Assembly (NCBI GenBank): GCA_040222185.1
Contig: JAVKDP010000058.1
Location: forward strand, 1 to 42,351
Direction of reading: 5' to 3'
Length of the DNA stretch: 42,351 nt
Origin: JAVKDP01 sp040222185
Lineage (GTDB): Bacteria > Bacteroidota > Rhodothermia > Balneolales > Balneolaceae
Shown: piece by piece, positions 24,835-31,752 of the stretch
Numbering within the stretch: the stretch's first letter is position 1
Layout: each line of letters opens with the position of its first letter
The notes under the pieces: generated by a model
The model's database searches: none
The model's input: the letters and a program-made list of their open reading frames with translations, nothing else
What the model was told of the DNA's origin: nothing
Position numbers and translations under genes: made by a program

Positions 24835-26043
24835 CTATTCCAAACGCAGGATGTTTTGCAGGATTAAGGAAAAAGCTCCCATTAGTGAAGCTTCTTCACC
24901 AAAGCTGGATACCGAGATTGGAATCTCTTCTTTATACAATGGAAGGCTTATGGAAGCCACTTTCTTACGAATCTTTTTAATAAAAAAATCTCCCGTTTCA
25001 CTTAACCCGCCTGATAATGTAATAGCCTCAGGATTAAAGAGCTTAATCAATGTATCGATACTAATTCCGATATAGTCAGCAGAACGGTTAATTAAGTCTG
25101 TTGCAAGATCATCACCATTCATAGCTGCTTTCATAATAACCGTGGTGCTCAAAGTTTCCATCTGATCCGACAAAGAGCTGACTTCCCCTGCTTCCATCCT
25201 CTCTCTTGCAATATCTACTATGCCATACCCTGAAGCCAGGGCTTCTAATGTACCATAGATACCTTCTCTTCCCTTCTTTTCACTTTCCTGGTTCACAACA
25301 ATGTGGCCAATTTCACCGGAGTAACCATCAGCTCCATAAAAAGGCTCTCCGTTAATAATTATTCCTGATCCAATCCCGTAACCCAGGTTTATGCTAATGA
25401 AACTCTTGTATTTTTTTCCAATTCCATATAATAGTTCTCCTTGTGCAATCAGATGAGCAACGTTTCCGACTGAAATTGGAAGATCAGTATATTTTCCCAG
25501 GGCTTTCTTAACATCAATATTCTTCCAATTAAATACCGGGATGTAATCAACAACTCCCGTGTGGTTATTAACAATTCCACAGATTGATACTCCGATACCA
25601 AATACCCTTTCCTTCTTGGTATTGCTTCTATTTAGCAGCTTATGAATTAACTCACCCACCTGCTCCATAACTCCATCAATACCTCTCTCTACTTCAATAG
25701 GCAAATGAATTTCATATAAAAATTCACCATCCAGATTAGAAAATGCAGCCCTTACAAAAGTTCCACTAATATCTATTCCGATCACAAAGTTATTCTTTGA
25801 GTCGAACCGGATGATTTGAGGTGGTCTTCCTCCGTTTGAGCTTCCCAGTTCATCTTGCTTGATTATCTTTTTCTCTAAAAGAGCTTCAACTATTCGTGTT
25901 ACTGTGGGAGCACTTAACCCTGTACCTTTTATTATATCCGCTCGGGTAATCTCTTTTTTATCGCGGATTAATTGAAGAACCCTTATCCGATTCTGGCTTG
26001 GCGTGGAATCAATTTTATCGTTGTAAAGGAAACCTGAAGACAT
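24835..26043 (-). CDS. ROK-family (NagC/XylR-like) transcriptional regulator
   Basis: This 402-residue protein has an N-terminal winged helix-turn-helix (about 17-80: NRIRVLQLIRDKKEITRADI, TGLSAPTVTRIVEAL, GRPPQIIRFD) fused to a ROK sugar-binding domain (INLGYGIGSGIIING, YSGEIGHIV). The kinase Asp is missing: the segment reads GNVAHLIAQGE where kinases have NDANxAALGE. His247 of the zinc site remains but the CxCGxxGC cysteines are gone. It should therefore be a sugar-responsive repressor without kinase activity. The neighbouring repeat-protein gene and its own promoter are likely targets. The inducer is unknown. Confidence 0.93.
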   Translation of the reverse strand: MSSGFLYNDKIDSTPSQNRIRVLQLIRDKKEITRADIIKGTGLSAPTVTRIVEALLEKKIIKQDELGSSNGGRPPQIIRFDSKNNFVIGIDISGTFVRAAFSNLDGEFLYEIHLPIEVERGIDGVMEQVGELIHKLLNRSNTKKERVFGIGVSICGIVNNHTGVVDYIPVFNWKNIDVKKALGKYTDLPISVGNVAHLIAQGELLYGIGKKYKSFISINLGYGIGSGIIINGEPFYGADGYSGEIGHIVVNQESEKKGREGIYGTLEALASGYGIVDIARERMEAGEVSSLSDQMETLSTTVIMKAAMNGDDLATDLINRSADYIGISIDTLIKLFNPEAITLSGGLSETGDFFIKKIRKKVASISLPLYKEEIPISVSSFGEEASLMGAFSLILQNILRLE

Positions 26044-26120
26044 ATTATTTCAAAAGTTTATAAAACCTGTTTCTTTATCAAATTTGAAGATAGTGCAATT
26101 TTAGTCAATTACCTTATATG

Positions 26121-26155
26121 TGTATCAGACCTGTGTTAATCTGTATCAGTTACAG
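26121..26155. promoter_or_regulatory. Paired operator-like repeats upstream of the ROK regulator
   Basis: TGTATCAG occurs at 26121-26128 and 26142-26149, exactly 21 bases apart, two helical turns. The second copy lies inside CTGTA-TCAGT-TACAG (26141-26155), a small inverted repeat. The 238-base gap between the flavin oxidase and ROK genes holds nothing else I can name. Autoregulation is plausible. Confidence 0.35.
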
Positions 26156-26281
26156 TTTTTTACTTAGTTATATTAGAAATACGTTGTAAAATGTTGATTC
26201 TTAGCTTTATTTCAGTACTTTCGAAAACAGTCTAATTCATCAGTCTCTCTAGTATTTAGTCTCACCTTAGCTCTCTTCAAT

Positions 26282-27415
26282 TCAAAAACGGCTTATACTC
26301 AAAAAATCGATCGGGTGATTTGTTTCTCCTTTTAAGGAAAGGTCTGCCAATACATCTCCAATTACCGGAGTAAATTTAAATCCATGACCACTGAACCCTG
26401 AAGCAAATACTATGCGCCCTCCTGAGTCTGGCAGATGATCTATAACAAAATTTTCATCAGGTGTATTCGCATACATGCATTCACTCAGTGATACTATCTC
26501 ACCAAGGCTATCACCGAAATACTTGGTCATCATTTTAGCAAGCTTCTGCTTTTCTACATCAGGATCATAATCATGGAGGTTTTTAAGGCTGATTTTTTCT
26601 CCAGGGGCATGATGCCCAATTTTCACCAATTCACTCCCTCCAAACTCGTCTACCGATAGCGAGGGAAAACCGTAGATAATCCCCGGGTACTCTTTATCTG
26701 CTATTACCCAGCATGGAAGCCTTCCATATGTAAACAATTTCGGATTCTTTGGTTTAACCCATGCAAGCAGCTGCCTTGTTATGGAAAGGTGATTTGATAA
26801 TTCAGGCATCAATTGGTTTGTATATGCCCCTGCTGTTAAAATGAGTTTTTTGGCTCTATATAAAGCCTGTTTAGTTCGTACTTCAACAAGTCCATCAACG
26901 AGCCTCCAGTCCAACACCTCTTCCCCGATCCTGATTTCAGCTCCTGATAGTTGGGCCTGGTTAGTAAAAGCCCGGATTGCTTCATCTGCGATTACAAAGC
27001 CTGCATCTGGCTCCAGGATGCTTTCAAAGGCATTCGGAATGATAAAAGGGCCATGTTTTTTTTCTACTTCCCTTCGCTCCAGTTCAATATCATATAACTC
27101 AGCGGAATCTTTTATTCCCTTTATTACAGGGTGGTCCGATTCTCCGAAATAGGTAAGACCTACTGTGTGAAAAAGCTTTTTATTGGTTTCCTTCTCAATT
27201 AATCTCCAGCCATCATAGGCACTTTCCAGAAGAGGCACATAATCAGGATGTTCAAAATATGCTTTTCTGATAATCCTCGTTTTACCTGAGTGTGACCCAA
27301 AATTATGACCTATCCCGAATTGTTCTATACCCAACACTTTCACTCCTCTTTTCGCCAGTTGATAGAGTGCTGATGAACCCATTGAGCCAATTCCTAAAAC
27401 GATGACATCATACAT
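26282..27415 (-). CDS. Monomeric sarcosine oxidase / N-methyl-amino-acid oxidase family flavoenzyme
   Basis: This 377-residue enzyme has the length of monomeric sarcosine oxidase or N-methyltryptophan oxidase. The Rossmann motif is VLGIGSMGSSAL (6-17) and the GSHSGKTRIIRKAYFE segment (40-55) matches the family's FAD-contact loop. Cys313 in SECMYANTPDENFVIDHLP sits where the family attaches FAD covalently, and FSGHGFKFTPVIG follows at 341-353. It would oxidise a secondary amine (N-methyl amino acid), releasing formaldehyde or an imine plus H2O2. The real substrate is not readable. It lies 36 bases after the AraC gene, likely co-transcribed. Confidence 0.88.
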   Translation of the reverse strand: MYDVIVLGIGSMGSSALYQLAKRGVKVLGIEQFGIGHNFGSHSGKTRIIRKAYFEHPDYVPLLESAYDGWRLIEKETNKKLFHTVGLTYFGESDHPVIKGIKDSAELYDIELERREVEKKHGPFIIPNAFESILEPDAGFVIADEAIRAFTNQAQLSGAEIRIGEEVLDWRLVDGLVEVRTKQALYRAKKLILTAGAYTNQLMPELSNHLSITRQLLAWVKPKNPKLFTYGRLPCWVIADKEYPGIIYGFPSLSVDEFGGSELVKIGHHAPGEKISLKNLHDYDPDVEKQKLAKMMTKYFGDSLGEIVSLSECMYANTPDENFVIDHLPDSGGRIVFASGFSGHGFKFTPVIGDVLADLSLKGETNHPIDFLSISRF

Positions 27416-27451
27416 AAAGCAGTATAAGCAAATCGAATTCCTTTTTACAGA

Positions 27452-28315
27452 TCAACCTCTGGCATGTCCTTTCTTTCTAAACTTCAATGGTGTTAGTTGA
27501 TACTTTTTCTTGAATGAAGTATTGAAGTGAGAGTTATTTTGAAAGCCACTTTCGAACCCTACTCTTGTAACAGGCATCTCTGTGAACTGGAGAAGTTGTG
27601 CTGCCTTTCCAAGCCTCAGTTCCATTACATAACTTGTGAAACTCTTAAGGGTTCTCTTTTTAAAATAATGGCTAAATGCTGAAGGTGACATATGAATAAT
27701 TCCTGCTACTTCATCAATTGGGAGTTTCCTGGAGTAGTTACCCTGGATAAACTCTAAAGCCTTTTCCAATCTTATTCCTTCACTTTTAAATCCAGGTAAA
27801 CTGTACCCTTCTGAGCATAACTTCCTGCACTCATCTTCGTCTCCGAATAGATTCAGAAGCTCTAAAACCCGAATGTAATTTTCGAAACTCCTTTTTCCAT
27901 CCATTTGTTCAATAATACTTAACGCCTTTGCTTTACTAGTATTAACCAGTTCGAGACCAAATTTAGCATTGTTTAAAGCAGAACTGATTCCCTTGAAATG
28001 ATGAACTGAATCTGTTGCTGAAGAAATAAGCTTTTCTGAAAACTGGATGACAACCACTTTATGTTCCTCTTGTGACTGAAATCCATGATCCTGCCAACAG
28101 TGTGGTAAACCTGGAGCCATTAGTACAATATCTTCATCCAAAAACTGCTCCGTGCTATCTCCAACCATTCTTGTGCCAGAAAGCCCTATAGTCACCGCAA
28201 GTTCATACGCTCTTTTATGGTGATGAAATGGATAGCTTAAATCGGGCTCTTCAAATATACTTATAAGAAAAGGCTGTTCTTCACTAAGACTTACATGTTC
28301 CTGGATAATCTTCAT
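27452..28315 (-). CDS. AraC-family transcriptional regulator with cupin domain
   Basis: This 287-residue protein has an N-terminal cupin-like sensing domain (YPFHHHKRAYELAV and later APGLPHCWQDHG). A C-terminal double helix-turn-helix follows (about 185-283: LPIDEVAGIIHMSPSAFSHY, MPVTRVGFESGFQNNSHFNT and FKKKYQLTPLKFRKK). It diverges from the PhyH gene and precedes the flavin oxidase gene, so it probably controls both. The histidine-rich cupin pocket could bind a small ligand. Confidence 0.93.
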   Translation of the reverse strand: MKIIQEHVSLSEEQPFLISIFEEPDLSYPFHHHKRAYELAVTIGLSGTRMVGDSTEQFLDEDIVLMAPGLPHCWQDHGFQSQEEHKVVVIQFSEKLISSATDSVHHFKGISSALNNAKFGLELVNTSKAKALSIIEQMDGKRSFENYIRVLELLNLFGDEDECRKLCSEGYSLPGFKSEGIRLEKALEFIQGNYSRKLPIDEVAGIIHMSPSAFSHYFKKRTLKSFTSYVMELRLGKAAQLLQFTEMPVTRVGFESGFQNNSHFNTSFKKKYQLTPLKFRKKGHARG

Positions 28316-28351
28316 GTCTTGCTAAATCGAATAAATAAGTGTTATCAAGAA

Positions 28352-28370
28352 TAGTTTATGTATCAAACTA
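28352..28370. promoter_or_regulatory. Inverted repeat in the araC-phyH divergent region
   Basis: TAGTTT (28352-28357) and AAACTA (28365-28370) form an inverted repeat with a 7-base spacer. It sits about 40 bases upstream of the AraC start and 105 bases before the PhyH start. The 10-mer TGTATCAAAC (28359-28368) lies within it. Confidence 0.35.
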
Positions 28371-28474
28371 GATAAAATATTCATTAAACCATATAAAACT
28401 AACGTAAGACCAACATTTACTATCGCATGTTATGGAGATATTGGTGTCAGAATTTAAACTCACTCACTCATTTT

Positions 28475-29239
28475 ATGATAACTACTGAAGCTAAAGTAAT
28501 ATCTGATTCAGACCTTAACTTCTACAAAACCGATGGGTACTTGCTTCCGAAAAGGAAGCTATTCTCAGAAGACAAACAGGCTGAACTAACCGCGATTTTT
28601 GAAGAACATTTGAGAAATAAAGGAGACAGATTATCAGATGAATTAGATACTCCACATTTCCGAGATTCCAGGTTACTCGATTTCTTATTGGCGCCTGAAG
28701 TTCTAGATGTTGTTGAAAGTATTATAGGACCAAACATTGGATTATTCAGCAGTCACTTTATCTCTAAAGAACCCGGCAAAGGCCGCCGGACGCCCTGGCA
28801 CGAAGACAGCGCTTACTGGGACGGTAAATTTGATGAGCTGGACAAAATCGTAACAATATGGCTGGCTATTGATGATTCAACAAAAGAAAACGGGTGTATG
28901 GGTGTAGTTCCCGGAACACAAACCAATGGCTTTTCAGAATACGAACAGGTTCCGGACGAAAGCAACAGCACCTTTACTACTGAAATTAAACGTGGCACTT
29001 TCGATCTAAATGATGTGGTCTGGTTTGAGCTAAAGAAAGGTCAGTATTCAATGCATGATGCCCGAATTATCCATGGTGCAAACGCAAACACTTCTAATAA
29101 ACGACGCTGTGGATACACCATGCGCTATTTTTCATTAGATATGAAATTTAACCCGGAAACTGCACCCGGGCATAAACTATACCATGCACGAGGTGAGAAT
29201 ATTGCCAACAACCCGTTGGTATATCATGACCAGGTATAA
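28475..29239 (+). CDS. Phytanoyl-CoA dioxygenase (PhyH) family oxygenase
   Basis: This 254-residue Fe(II)/2-oxoglutarate-dependent oxygenase has the iron ligands in TPWHEDSAYW (His-x-Asp). The distal His and 2-oxoglutarate Arg are in IHGANANTSNKRRCGYTMRY. The first 50 residues carry DLNFYKTDGYLLPKRKLFS, typical of the family. The start is the ATG at 28475 (MITTEAKV); an in-frame ATG at 28427 adds an unconserved stretch in the regulatory region. The substrate is unknown. Linkage to AraC and an N-methyl amino acid oxidase suggests catabolism of a methylated or betaine-like compound. Confidence 0.88.
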   Translation: MITTEAKVISDSDLNFYKTDGYLLPKRKLFSEDKQAELTAIFEEHLRNKGDRLSDELDTPHFRDSRLLDFLLAPEVLDVVESIIGPNIGLFSSHFISKEPGKGRRTPWHEDSAYWDGKFDELDKIVTIWLAIDDSTKENGCMGVVPGTQTNGFSEYEQVPDESNSTFTTEIKRGTFDLNDVVWFELKKGQYSMHDARIIHGANANTSNKRRCGYTMRYFSLDMKFNPETAPGHKLYHARGENIANNPLVYHDQV

Positions 29240-29261
29240 CCGATTTGTTTCATTACTCCAC

Positions 29262-29296
29262 AAAGTCCCGGAACTGATACTTCCAGGACTTTTTTA
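29262..29296 (+). terminator. Rho-independent terminator after phyH
   Basis: AAAGTCC (29262-29268) pairs with GGACTTT (29286-29292), and the inner GGAA/TTCC adds four pairs after one mismatch. A T-run follows to 29295. It starts 22 bases after the PhyH stop. Confidence 0.8.
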
Positions 29297-29309
29297 TTGT
29301 TACTTGAAA

Positions 29310-29381
29310 GTCATCTTGAGGATACTTCCGAAAGATCTAAAACTCTGGCTGCGCAGATCCTTCGCTACCGCTCAGGATGAC
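29310..29381. repeat. REP-like long imperfect hairpin
   Basis: GTCATCTTGAG (29310-29320) and CTCAGGATGAC (29371-29381) pair with one G-T mismatch. Inside them CGAAAGATCT pairs with AGATCCTTCG. The right arm resembles a palindromic intergenic repeat I have seen in Bacteroidota genomes (GTCATCCTGAGC...GAAGGATCT). This is my recollection, not a search. It does not overlap a gene. Confidence 0.65.
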
Positions 29382-29445
29382 TAGTAATTCGTTGTGTGGT
29401 GTATTAAGTCTGAGCTGTATTTATTGACTATAAAAATATATATAA

Positions 29446-29478
29446 GTCATCCTGAACTTGTTTCAGGATCTGTTTCGA
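29446..29478. repeat. Second REP-like short palindrome
   Basis: ATCCTGAA (29449-29456) pairs perfectly with TTCAGGAT (29462-29469) around CTTGT, starting from GTCATCCTGAACTTGTTTCA. The opening GTCATCCTGA matches the arm of the preceding element, so they appear to be two variants of one repeat family. The rest of the 373-base intergenic gap (29240-29612) shows only AT-rich sequence. Confidence 0.65.
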
Positions 29479-29612
29479 TATCCAAATCTAACTAGTTAAC
29501 TCTTGTTTTTTTGACTTGGTCTATGTTTTTCTATAAGAAATAAAACCAACCGAATATCGTGCTACAATTTTTGAATATATGTTTAGAGATTGATTTACTT
29601 TAAGCCAAAAAA

Positions 29613-30254
29613 ATGGAATTAGAAGATTCAGCTACAGAAGAAATAAGTTTTTGGGACGACATATGGTTTAGTCCACTTAAAACTGTTGCATATGTTATCA
29701 AATACGATATTAACACGAAGCTGTTTTATCTTTTTATTTATGTCTCATCAGTAATATTTGCGCTGAATAATGCCTCATCTGAGAGCCTAGGCGACTCATT
29801 TGAATTATCGACAATCCTTTTACTTTCAATATTTATTGGAGGCTTAGGTGGGCTCATAACCCATCAATACTATGTCTTTATTTTAAATCTGAGTTGTAAC
29901 TGGATTGGTGGTGAAGGGACTTTTAAGTCAACAAGGATTGCCTATTCTTTTTCTTTCTACCCTTCTTTAATTGCCATACCCATAATTATTTTTGAGATCA
30001 TACTGTTTGGGAATGAAATTTTCTCAAGTCATACGCCTTCTATTGATAATAACAGCATCTCAAAAGCGCTATTCTCTATTTTTATTGGTTCTCAGTTTAT
30101 TATTGGGGTTTTACAACTAATACTAAATCTAAAGTTCGTTTCTATTGCACAGAAAATTCCACCATATAAGATATTATTTGGTCACGTTATTGCTCTAGTC
30201 TTAACATTTGCACCTTTTGTGTTACTTGGAGTTTTAGTCAGATTTTTAGGGTAG
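29613..30254 (+). CDS. YIP1-family integral membrane protein
   Basis: This 213-residue protein opens with a polar stretch and WFSPLKTVAYVIKYDINT, as in Yip1-domain bacterial proteins. About five hydrophobic helices follow (around 37-51, 66-90, 115-132, 150-170 and 185-212). The domain is common in this group and its role is unknown. It lies 7 bases before the Crp-like gene and may be co-transcribed with it. Confidence 0.75.
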   Translation: MELEDSATEEISFWDDIWFSPLKTVAYVIKYDINTKLFYLFIYVSSVIFALNNASSESLGDSFELSTILLLSIFIGGLGGLITHQYYVFILNLSCNWIGGEGTFKSTRIAYSFSFYPSLIAIPIIIFEIILFGNEIFSSHTPSIDNNSISKALFSIFIGSQFIIGVLQLILNLKFVSIAQKIPPYKILFGHVIALVLTFAPFVLLGVLVRFLG

Positions 30255-30261
30255 CATCAAA

Positions 30262-30639
30262 ATGAATTCCGAACTCCAAAAAGCCATTCAAGAAACCGGG
30301 TACTTTTCAGAAGCCAAGCTTCGATGGGTTCAGGATGAGTTTAAAGGCCTGGGTTATTCCAAAAACGATTTCCTGCTTGAGGAAGGTGAAGTAAGTAAAT
30401 GCTTCTTCTTTTTAACACTCGGAACGGTTTATGAATATGAACTTGATCAGGACGGAGAGCAAAAAATACATGGTTTATACACTCAAGATAACTGGGTAAT
30501 CAACCATAAGAGCTTTACTACTCAGAAACCATCTGATACATATATAAAAGCCTATACCGACTGTAAGGTCTATAAATTAACTATTCATTCGATGCATGCA
30601 TTAATTGATAAATCGCAGGCTTCCCTCCCTACTTCATAA
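30262..30639 (+). pseudogene. Crp/Fnr-like cyclic-nucleotide-binding domain, no DNA-binding domain (probably truncated)
   Basis: This 125-residue frame matches the N-terminal effector domain of Crp/Fnr regulators (FLLEEGEVSKCFFFLTLGTV, YELDQDGEQKIHGLYTQDNW, YIKAYTDCKVYKLTIHSMHA). It then reads LIDKSQASLPTS and stops. The usual 190-230-residue proteins continue with a dimer helix and a helix-turn-helix. After a shift at about 30612, another frame gives a helical stretch (FIKRMEKFRENSIFLKYIRN) to a TGA at 30730, but no HTH fits before the next gene's ATG at 30731. I read it as a decayed regulator; an intact small binding protein is the alternative. Confidence 0.6.
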
Positions 30640-30730
30640 AACGAATGGAGAAATTCCGAGAAAATTCTATTTTCTTGAAGTACATTCGAAACCATCAGCG
30701 TTCTATTCATCAACCTTTAATTGCCTGATT

Positions 30731-31738
30731 ATGATACAGCTTCGTAAAGCAGCCATTCTTTTTTCTCTTTTATTTGTATTAACTCCTTTTAGAATCCAGG
30801 AAGTGAAAGCCCAGGTTAATATCATCTTTGATACTGATTTTGGAGGAGATGCTGATGACCTTGGTGCACTAGCTATGCTAAATCACTTCCAGAATAAAAA
30901 GGAGATCAACTTATTAGCTGTTATGGGTTGGAATACAGAATTGTATTCGGTGAGTGCCATAGACGCAACTAATACCTATTACGGAAATCCTGATATCCCG
31001 ATTGGTGTGAGAAAAGATGGAAGCTATCTCAATGAATGGAACCACTCGAAAGTAATTGCTGATAACCTCGAGCATGATGCTACCTATGAAAATGCTCCCG
31101 AAGCCACATCACTCTATAGAAAGCTTTTAAGCGAAAGTGATGATAAAGGTATTGTTATTGTAACTGTAGGCCCTCTAGAAAATATAAAGCGACTTATAGA
31201 GTCAGAGTCGGATGAGTATTCTTCATTAAACGGGATGGAACTCATAAACCAGAAGGTTTCTGAGTTTGTAATTATGGGAGGAAATTTCCCAACCAGTACT
31301 AATGAATGGAATTTTGATGGCGGAATGCCGGGAGTAACCAGATTTGTGTTAGAAAAACTTGAAACACCTGTTACATTCCTGGGGGCTGAATTAGGTTCCA
31401 GTCTTAAAACTGGCGAAATATTCAATGATTTACCAAGCGACTCCCCTCTTTACCTGGGATTCTATCATTTCAGTAAATATGCACCCTGGGTAAAAGATAA
31501 CTTTACAGGGAACATAAATGATAATTCTACTTTTGATCAGACCGCGGTGCTTTATGCAATCAGGGATGGTGTGGGAACCTACTGGGATCGTGTTGAAAAT
31601 GGAATTTGTGTAGCAGATTCGACAGGAGGAAATACCTGGGAGCCCAAAGAAAATTCCAATCACTCCTATTTGGTACTAAAAAAGCCCCGGATTGAAATGG
31701 AACAGGAGCTTGAAGCTTTTATGATTGGTAATTTTTGA
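30731..31738 (+). CDS. Secreted nucleoside hydrolase-like protein
   Basis: This 335-residue protein has a signal peptide (MIQLRKAAILFSLLFVLTPF, cleavage near KAQ) and the Ca-binding motif IIFDTDFGGDADDLGAL of inosine-uridine nucleoside hydrolases. VTVGPLENIKRLIE and EFVIMGGNFP follow. It would cleave the N-glycosidic bond of a nucleoside outside the cytoplasm. The start at 30731 is chosen for the signal peptide; upstream in-frame sequence runs through the Crp-like gene. It converges with icmF. Confidence 0.87.
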   Translation: MIQLRKAAILFSLLFVLTPFRIQEVKAQVNIIFDTDFGGDADDLGALAMLNHFQNKKEINLLAVMGWNTELYSVSAIDATNTYYGNPDIPIGVRKDGSYLNEWNHSKVIADNLEHDATYENAPEATSLYRKLLSESDDKGIVIVTVGPLENIKRLIESESDEYSSLNGMELINQKVSEFVIMGGNFPTSTNEWNFDGGMPGVTRFVLEKLETPVTFLGAELGSSLKTGEIFNDLPSDSPLYLGFYHFSKYAPWVKDNFTGNINDNSTFDQTAVLYAIRDGVGTYWDRVENGICVADSTGGNTWEPKENSNHSYLVLKKPRIEMEQELEAFMIGNF

Positions 31739-31752
31739 GTTAGATTAAATAT

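Noticed and set aside
29184..29384. A short frame across the phyH terminator and REP-like repeat
   Set aside because: It runs through a terminator and a hairpin repeat, so it is not a plausible gene.
30605..30730. Upstream TTG extension of the nucleoside hydrolase
   Set aside because: It would add 42 unconserved residues before a clear signal peptide and overlap the Crp-like frame.
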